DNA of 36,899 bases from Stagonosporopsis chrysanthemi (taxonomy: Eukaryota; Ascomycota; Dothideomycetes; Pleosporales; Didymellaceae): positions 1-36,899 of the forward strand of contig JAFISE010000245.1 in the NCBI GenBank assembly GCA_022560025.1, given 5' to 3'. Of the stretch, positions 30,542 to 36,899 are shown piece after piece (position 1 is the stretch's first letter; each line of letters begins with the position of its first letter). A model generated the notes under the pieces. The model saw nothing but the letters and a program-made list of their open reading frames with translations, was not told where the DNA came from and searched no databases. Position numbers and translations under genes: made by a program.

Positions 30542-31716
30542 GCGTGCTCGAATGCTACAAGCAACGTTGATGTGTTATGGCATAGCTTACTGTTCGAAGA
30601 AGTAATGTAATTAATTGGAGACGAATCAATTGTGCAGTTTCGTCCCTTCAAACTCGTGTGTACTCTGGAAAATGTCTGGAGAAATGTGATTTAGGTCATG
30701 ATGACTGATCCCTTGTCAGCCGCAGAAAAGCCCCACATTTTTGAATCCTTCTCCTTCAGGCGTCGCTTTCCCGCATCTCTGGCACGCAACACCACCCATG
30801 GGGATTGATGGCGAATTTCCGATTGCTCTTTTCGGTTCATGCATGACCAACTATCAAAGACCAGATGCAGACAAGTGCGAGGCTTTGCGGCTCGGGACGC
30901 CTGTCGCTTGGGACGTGTCGCGGCGAAAATGTATTAATCATCTCTGACTACATGATCTGAGAGCATTGCTCCGCTTCCACGGCCTGACCTGCATGAGTCA
31001 ACAAGCATATGTCCCTACCCAATGCATGACTAGGACTGGCTAGCTCGTGCTGATTAACAGAACGAGCATGCTGACTTGCATGGAGAAGAGCTGGGGTAGC
31101 GTTAGGCCTGCGACTCGAACAGCTCAAGCGAGAGGTCCTTCCCAGGTATGTTGAAGCGCAGTGAGCTCTCCTGTACAGTCACGGCTTATCAAAGACCGCA
31201 TTTGATCCGATGCCGTCCGAGTACAGCTCGCCCAGATTTGCCTGAGGACCCGCACCAGGGCCGTTACGTCAACGGCAGAGCGAACACGAGAATAACGGGC
31301 ATGCTAACTGACCGTTGCACGGCAGCTCTCCGCCTTGAACCACCAATTGGACGTCCAGCACTTAAAACCTTGTTCTTTAGGAAGTTAGTCAGATCTTCGA
31401 AATCAGTCTTGGGGCCTGCTTCGCCGTCGGTGAGACCTACGATGCGATCTCCATGCATCCCTGCTAAGACGACCGACTATGGCATCGCATGGGGAAATAC
31501 TCCATTGGGCGAGGAGGCTGATGGTTGTCGGCGGGAGGGCGTTTGGAGCTTGGCTAGACTTACAGGTCCAGATGTAGGAGATGAACCGTTGCTGAATGAG
31601 AGTAGGTCAGGTATAAATACAGCTTTGTGCGGCTGCCATCAATGTATCACACCATCCTCACACCACCTCGACCTGAGAGCCAACAAGCCATCAGCTACTC
31701 GCAGTCGCCAATCAAG
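30542..31716. other. Intergenic region between two secreted hydrolases
   Basis: No firm gene. A + strand ORF at 31148-31720 has an ATG but no motif and overlaps the downstream promoter. On the minus strand, 31264-31458 gives a short protein-like ORF (MHGDRIVGLTDGEAGPKTDF), perhaps a gene remnant. AT-rich sequence at 30600-30640 could be the 3' end of the alpha/beta hydrolase. Confidence 0.45.
31612..31619 (+). promoter_or_regulatory. TATA box of the isochorismatase-like gene
   Basis: A perfect TATAAATA sits 98 bp before the ATG at 31717. It is the clearest TATA box in the window and suggests a strongly regulated or inducible promoter. Confidence 0.6.
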
Positions 31717-32626
31717 ATGAAGTTCGGAGCTAGCATTGCACTCTTGGCTGCCAGCCTTTTCAGTGCCGTCCGTGGTGATGGTAGGTTCCTGGGACAGAGA
31801 ACCATGCTTCAAGATCAGATCTGACAACCATCAGCTGTACCATGGGAGCGTATTGACAAGAAAGACTCGGTTCGTACTTGCACTCATCACCCTCCGCTAT
31901 GAATTCTGATCCTAATATGTTCAATAGCTCTTGCTCATCCTCGATCTCCAGGTTGGTCTTTACCAACTTGCTCGTGACTGGGACCCCACTCTCTACAAGG
32001 AAAACATTATGGCCCACGCCGAGCTTGGCAAGCTGTTCGACCTACCTGTCATCATGACCACGTCCGCTGATACCGGACCCAACGGACCCCTTCCCAAGGA
32101 GATGATCGAGATGTACCCCGATGCTCCTCTCATTCGCCGTCAGGGTGAGGTCAAGTAAGCCACATCGCGCCGCACTCTTGAATGCCACTGACCAGCACCC
32201 AGCGCCTGGGACAACGCCGAGTTTCGCGCCGCAGTCGAGGCCACTGGAAAAAAGCAGGTCATCGTTGCCGGCATTGTCACCGATGTTTGCACCGCTTTCC
32301 TCGCCTTATCCCTCCGCGCCGAGGGCTATTCTGTTTTCGCCAACATCGAGGGCTCCGGTACTACTACGCAGCTCATCCGCGACACGGCCAACTCCCGCAT
32401 GGAGCGAGCCGGGGTCCAGCTTGTGAGCTTATTCAGTATCGTCTGCGACCTTATGCGTGACTGGCGCGCTACTCCCGGCGCGGGTGAGGTGCTGCCTTTC
32501 CTGGACAAGTACCTGCCTGTCTATGGTATGCTCGCTAGAGGCCATGCTGCTGCTATTGAGAATGGAACTGTCATTCCTGGCGAGGCTGGTTTGATTACTG
32601 GCCAGAACGGCACTGTCATCATCTAA
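31717..32626 (+). CDS. Secreted isochorismatase-family cysteine hydrolase (YcaC-like)
   Basis: Four exons, 249 aa. Introns: 31781-31834 (54 nt, CTGAC, ATCAG), 31870-31927 (58 nt, GTTCGT donor, CCTAAT, AATAG) and 32155-32202 (48 nt, GTAAGC, CACTGACC, CCCAG). Exon 1 encodes a signal peptide (MKFGASIALLAASLFSAVRG); exon 2 is only 35 nt. The catalytic Asp is Asp39 in LLILDLQVGL, and the nucleophile is Cys138 in GIVTDVC, the family signature; VNAWDN (about 108-113) is typical of the YcaC subgroup. The Lys of the usual triad was not assigned with certainty. Members hydrolyse isochorismate, nicotinamide or related amides. Secretion is unusual for the fold and recalls isochorismatase effectors of plant pathogens, but that role is only inference. 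Confidence 0.9.
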
Positions 32627-33612
32627 ATGGATGATTAGTTCTTCAGCTCACCAGATTGGAGATGACCCTTAGCTCAGAAGGGGTCGTTCTAAGCGACATA
32701 ATTGTCATTTGTCATCATACGATCCAGTGTTGAAAGTCGAAATGGGTGAGAAGGATATCAAGGCATGAATGTTCATTGGAACAAAGTTCAAGCTTTGATT
32801 AATAGAAAATTGAGCAGTCGGTTTCAAGTAATAGCGATGTCACTATGTGTGGGTTCCTGTTTCTCGTGTGTGCAACTCACCCTGGCCTGGCGAAGTATTA
32901 TGCGCAATCTGTACTTTGTCAGTATTCTATTCCTGATTCGAAAATACGTCAAGGCTATGGGGGCCAAGCAGGGCGGGCGGTCATGGTTGGCTGCTTACTG
33001 GTGAGGCGCCAACCTAAATCTTCGATGGAGGGTTGATGTTAACAGTTGTGGTTGTGATGCATATGACGCTCATTCATCCGGGGCGATTGGCGAGGAAAGC
33101 GGCTGGACCGGAAAAGAAAGGAGGATTGGAGATGAATCGACGGGACAGCGCGAGGGAGCCGTTCGACCGCTCACAAGGCAGGTGATAGACAGTTCATTCG
33201 TTTGGGTTTTCTTTTGTCATCTAGGTCACCGTTTTCAGATCAAGATTTACAGGCATAACCGTCAATGTTCCAAAAGTAGCGAGGAGCTGGAAATCCACAT
33301 CCTAAACAACACGTGACCACCTCCGTGAAGGTTGTTCCTGCCAGCTGTAGTTGCGATGCAGAACACGTCAATGGCCTCCTGTGACGCCTACTTCGCTGTC
33401 GGCTACGTATATCGCACCTATCAACAGCAATGAGCGTCATCGGCCGCAGGTCAGCTCCACGTCTTCACAGCCCTTAAAATTGGGACAATCCGCTATTCAA
33501 AGCACATTGAATCAGCCGTATCTCGATATTCAATGTATCCACAGTCTTCTTTGGCAACGTTGGTAGTACCCACATTTCAGATATACAAACTACGTGCGAA
33601 AACAAATCAGAC
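32627..33612. other. Intergenic region, nothing recognised
   Basis: Nearly 1 kb between the isochorismatase-like gene and a RING-protein gene. Short ORFs on both strands lack motifs. The part before 33613 is AT-richer and probably holds the RING gene's promoter. Confidence 0.5.
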
Positions 33613-34089
33613 ATGCCAAACAACATACCAGAGTTTCAAATCGCGAACTTTCTTACTACAAACACTAGGGCCCTTTCACGTAGTGACTCATCATTCAAAG
33701 ACGACATAAACACGGAATGCCCTATTTGCCACACGCCCTACGCCGACCCACCGCAAAACTACGTGCATCCAGACCTCCCCAACGGCGAGGAAGAGTACGC
33801 AGTGCAAGTTCAGAATCGCGGCGATTGCAAGCACGTCTTCGGTCGTCGATGCTTGGAACAGCACATACGTGGAGGAAACCCGTGGAGCCACACATGTCCG
33901 CTCTGTCGAACGGAGTGGTTACCGGCGCCAAGTGGCGGGAGAAGGGACATGCTTGTAGAAGTCGAGCGGACGTTGATGGTTCTCGCAGGGCTAGATATGG
34001 CGGATGGGGAGGCGAGGGTGGAGCTAAGGCACGTAGAGGTTGCTTTAGAAAGGATTAGAGAGGCTTTGTATGAGTCGCGGTGGATTTAA
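33613..34089 (+). CDS. Variant RING-finger protein 1
   Basis: A 158-aa intron-free protein. Cysteines 36 and 39 (CPIC), Cys72 and His74 (CKH), Cys80, His84, Cys95 and Cys98 (CPLC) give a RING-type zinc site, suggesting an E3 ubiquitin ligase or similar adaptor. In a standard C3HC4/C3H2C3 finger another ligand follows three residues after the first His (C-x-H-x-x-C/H); here that place is Gly77 (HVFGRRC), and His84 may supply the ligand instead. The spacing between CPIC and CKH is long (32 residues) and holds an acidic loop (NGEEEYAVQVQ). The C-terminal third is helical and may be a dimer or partner surface. A similar protein lies at 36085-36672. Confidence 0.8.
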   Translation: MPNNIPEFQIANFLTTNTRALSRSDSSFKDDINTECPICHTPYADPPQNYVHPDLPNGEEEYAVQVQNRGDCKHVFGRRCLEQHIRGGNPWSHTCPLCRTEWLPAPSGGRRDMLVEVERTLMVLAGLDMADGEARVELRHVEVALERIREALYESRWI

Positions 34090-34488
34090 CGTGTTGGTGA
34101 TGACGTAACCTCAATTTCTGCTCTCTGGGCATTGGCTTACGGGCAGCGACAAGGAGCACCTCGATCTTCTCAATTTATTAGTCCCGAGAGAATTCGTTCA
34201 ATAAATGCACAAGCAATTGAAGACCAACGATGTTTGTTCCAGCATCATGGAGATCATCGATCGACCATGCAAGGCACTAGTCCTGTTTTGACACTAGCGC
34301 AATGGCTCTTTCTTTCCAGCGCGACGCGTCTTCAAGGTCTCCATCCGCCCAACGCGCCTTGAACGACTTGTGGCTCTTGAGACCGCATAGTAAGACGCCT
34401 TGAAGGAGCAGTGCGTTTCTTCCTACGCTCCACTTCAATCTCTAGCCAATGAGTTTATCGGGGAAACGTGAACAAAAATTTCAGCAGA
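34090..34488. other. Intergenic region, nothing recognised
   Basis: Short sequence between the RING gene and the SET-domain gene, the latter's promoter region. A + strand ORF at 34132-34362 has no recognised domain. Confidence 0.5.
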
Positions 34489-36045
34489 ATGGCGGATTTC
34501 CAGGGAGCAACTGATCGTTTCTTGGCCTGGTACAAGTCGGTAGGCGGCGAATTTAAGGATGAGCTCCTTGAGATCCAGGATTTGAGGTCGCAAGGTGCAG
34601 GTCGGGGCATTGGTGAGCTCGTGCACTTCCGTTGGGGGTTGTTTGAGCTGACGTAGAGAAAGTTGCGAAGAAGGACATCCCTGAGGACTGTACCTTGTTC
34701 ACCATTCCTCGAACTGCAATCATAAGCGTGGAGACTTCGGAATTACCTAAGAGGCTACCTAAGATCTTTGAAGCTGCGTTCGAGGAGGAAGACGAAGATA
34801 CCGAGCCGTTGGACCCGTGGGAATCTCTAATCCTAATTCTGTTGTACGAACACCTGCAAGGCGATTCATCGCCCTGGAAGCCGTACTTGGATGTGCTCCC
34901 AACAGCATTTGATACGCCGATGTTCTGGAGCGATTCCGAACTCCAGGAGCTTAAAGGCACTGTTTTGACACAGGAGAAGATCGGAAAGCAATCGAGCGAC
35001 GACAAACTTCGCACACGAATTGTTCCTGTAGTTACGCAAAACCCAGAGATCTTCTACCCTGCTAATCAGGTCCCTCTGAGCGAAGTTGACCTGCTGAAAC
35101 TAGCACACCAGATGGGCAGCACCATCATGGCCTATGCGTTTGACTTGGATAACGAAGAAGACGAGGCCGAGGACGAAGAGGATGGTTGGGTAGTCGATAA
35201 GGACGCTCAAAGGATGCTGGGTATGGTGCCTATGGCTGACATCCTCAATGCCAATGCTGATTTCAATGTAAGCCCAGTAGACCGTAGCTGAGATCCTTTA
35301 CTGACCGAGTTCCGCAAGGCACATGTCAACCACGGCGAGGCTCTCGAAGTCACTAGTCTACGTTCTGACATCAAAGCTGGGACTGAGCTCTTGAACTATT
35401 ACGGCGCCATGCCATCATCTGAAGTGCTGAGACGCTATGGATATGTCACTCCAGAGTACAGCAGGTATGACGAGGTTGAGATCGCTCGTAGTGCAATTAC
35501 AAAAGCTCTCGGCTTTGCAACAGGTCTGTCACTTGCAGAACTTATCGAGCTGGTAAGCGAAGTTCACAATAATGTGTGCAAAAGCTTTACTCACAACCTG
35601 ACAGGGAGTCGAAATAGATGCAGAGGAGGATGGTGATCCTTTTATTATCGAGCGTGACTCGGGTGCACCCAACGAAGAGGGCCGTCTGATCGAAGAAGCA
35701 AAGATGAATGAGTTTCCTGAGCTCGAGCAGGAGCTGAAGGATGCTCTGAGGATAATCAAGAAGCACAATCCTGAAGTAGTCGCGGACAAGAGGAAGCGCG
35801 ACCAGATCACAACGACAGTAATAACGCAGGTTCTGGCCGAGAAGCTTGCAGAGTATCCGACATCGTCGCAAGAAGATCGAGTTCTTCTGAAGAAGTCTGA
35901 TCTCACGAAAAGGTGTCGCATGGCGATAGAGGTTCGATTGGGGGAGAAGACACTGTTGGAGGAGGCACTAGCCATGTTGAAAGCACGAACCGAAACTGCA
36001 ACCACTGAGAGTGAAGAAAGGCCAGCGAAAAAGACAAAGCGCTAG
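34489..36045 (+). CDS. SET-domain lysine methyltransferase, Rkm4/SETD6-like
   Basis: Four exons, 469 aa. Introns: 34613-34656 (44 nt, CTGACG, TAG), 35268-35318 (51 nt, GTAAGC, ACTGACC, CAAG) and 35553-35604 (52 nt, GTAAGC, CCTGAC, ACAG). The split SET domain is recognisable from GRGIEKVAKKDIPEDCTLFTIPR (N-SET start), WESLILILLYEH in the insert, ADILNANADFN joined to AHVNHGEALEV, and the tyrosine motif ELLNYYG before the RRYGYV segment. The C-terminal helices (about 290-450) match the Rubisco-LSMT-like substrate-binding domain. Family members such as yeast Rkm4 monomethylate ribosomal protein lysines; human SETD6 acts on RelA. An acidic insert (EEDEAEDEEDG) sits inside the SET region. The first ATG in frame (34489) is used. 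It is flanked by two RING proteins. Confidence 0.88.
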
Positions 36046-36084
36046 GGAAGCAGGGATACAGGACGCAGACTCTCCCACAGAAGG

Positions 36085-36672
36085 CTATCTTGTGTCCGCA
36101 ACAACCGATCGTTCGTAGAAGTCTCTTAGAACCTGCTTAACCTCCTCCAATGACCTCCATACTTCATCGCTCCCGTCTTTGATCTCGAGCTTTTCGCGCA
36201 CTTGCTGCGTGAAACTAGTGGGGGGTCGCGCATGGAGTTGTTGTGATGTCCTACGCCGCCCGCCATCATTGCGTGGGCTTCTGAACCTGTCGCGAATGGA
36301 GTCGTTCTGAAGGGTGGTCTGTGGCTGCGCTTGCAACTCAGGACTGATCTGAGCTTGCTCAGCCAAACGTTCGGATTCCTGGAACCCGAGAGCACGGCAT
36401 AGAGGGCACCGTCTCCTCCAGGGTCCCGAGGATTTGAGATGCGCCTCGAGACAATGTTTGCCAACGACATGACCGCAGCAACGTCGTAGTCCAGAAGCCT
36501 CTGCTACCAACTCTACCCGTACTGCCCACTCTCTTTCTTTACTGTGCTGGGCAGAGGTAGGCTGCGAAGGCTCAATGTACGGTTCCAAGCAGATGCTGCA
36601 TTCTCGGTCACCCAACGCGATTAGGGATAAGGGCAGCGGTGTTGTAAACAGTGCGCCGTGCATATTGCACAT
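36085..36672 (-). CDS. Variant RING-finger protein 2
   Basis: A 195-aa intron-free protein on the minus strand, convergent with the SET gene and only 39 bp from its stop. The finger uses Cys25 and Cys28 (CSIC), Cys65/66 and His68 (CCGH), Cys74, His78, Cys89 and Cys92 (CPLC). As in protein 1 the position three after the first His is Gly (HVVGKHCLEAHL), so this is the same variant type. A charged loop with HSKEREWAVRVELV replaces the acidic loop of protein 1 (YAVQVQ), suggesting common ancestry of the two. The middle is disordered (Gln/Arg/Ser-rich), and the C-terminal helix (EVWRSLEEVKQVLRDFYERS) resembles the last helix of protein 1. A role as ubiquitin ligase is inferred from the fold only. 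Confidence 0.8.
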   Translation of the reverse strand: MCNMHGALFTTPLPLSLIALGDRECSICLEPYIEPSQPTSAQHSKEREWAVRVELVAEASGLRRCCGHVVGKHCLEAHLKSSGPWRRRCPLCRALGFQESERLAEQAQISPELQAQPQTTLQNDSIRDRFRSPRNDGGRRRTSQQLHARPPTSFTQQVREKLEIKDGSDEVWRSLEEVKQVLRDFYERSVVADTR

Positions 36673-36899
36673 AGAGACGACTCGTGAGGTACGACCGAAA
36701 CACGAGGCACAAGAGTGGGCGTGCAGGAGACGTAATGAAATATGAGACCACGAGCTATTGATGATGATTCACAATCTGCATTTCGCAATTCACATATGTA
36801 ACGGTGTAGAGAGAGAGGAGGACTGCGCTTGTGTTACTTGCTAGCTAGGGAGCGTCGATATATACATGCTCTGAGACGTGCTAGTCCAGGAGAGTCACA

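Noticed and set aside
31148..31720. 190-codon + strand ORF
   Set aside because: It runs through the TATA box and leader of the isochorismatase-like gene, and its composition is not protein-like.

Overview
The window is nuclear DNA from a filamentous ascomycete. Genes are dense, on both strands, each with its own promoter. Introns are short (43-127 nt, mostly 43-66) with GT...AG borders and CTAAC/CTGAC-type branch sites just upstream of the acceptor. The protein families are fungal: secreted Ser/Thr-rich proteins, a secreted isochorismatase-like hydrolase, variant RING proteins and an Rkm4/SETD6-type SET enzyme. Base composition and gene content suggest a dothideomycete, but that is inference. 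I see no mobile element, CRISPR array, rRNA or convincing tRNA.

Left part (1-9.6 kb): low-complexity start; a secreted Thr/Ser-rich repeat protein (-) whose last exon lies beyond its first stop codon; then, all on +, a D-2-hydroxyacid dehydrogenase, an antibiotic-biosynthesis-monooxygenase (ABM) fold protein, a type II membrane glycosyltransferase with a C-terminal PAN/apple-like module, a GNAT acetyltransferase and a C2H2 zinc-finger/DEDDh RNA exonuclease.

Middle (10-22 kb): a multispan membrane protein, a tiny possible membrane ORF, a fatty-acid desaturase with three His boxes, a small single-span protein, then on the - strand a WD40/coiled-coil protein (NEDD1-like) and a 1142-residue nuclear-looking coiled-coil protein.

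Right part (22.9-36.9 kb): two divergently transcribed Delta24-sterol-reductase-like FAD oxidoreductases share a 0.7 kb promoter region; then a 2.3 kb gene-poor stretch, a secreted alpha/beta hydrolase, a secreted YcaC-like isochorismatase-family hydrolase, and an Rkm4/SETD6-like lysine methyltransferase flanked by two similar variant RING proteins.

The genes do not form one obvious pathway. The closest to functional groups are the sterol-reductase-like pair, the two neighbouring secreted hydrolases (possible host- or substrate-facing enzymes), and the RING-SET-RING trio. Spliced models below were built by hand from reading frame, splice sites and branch sites.
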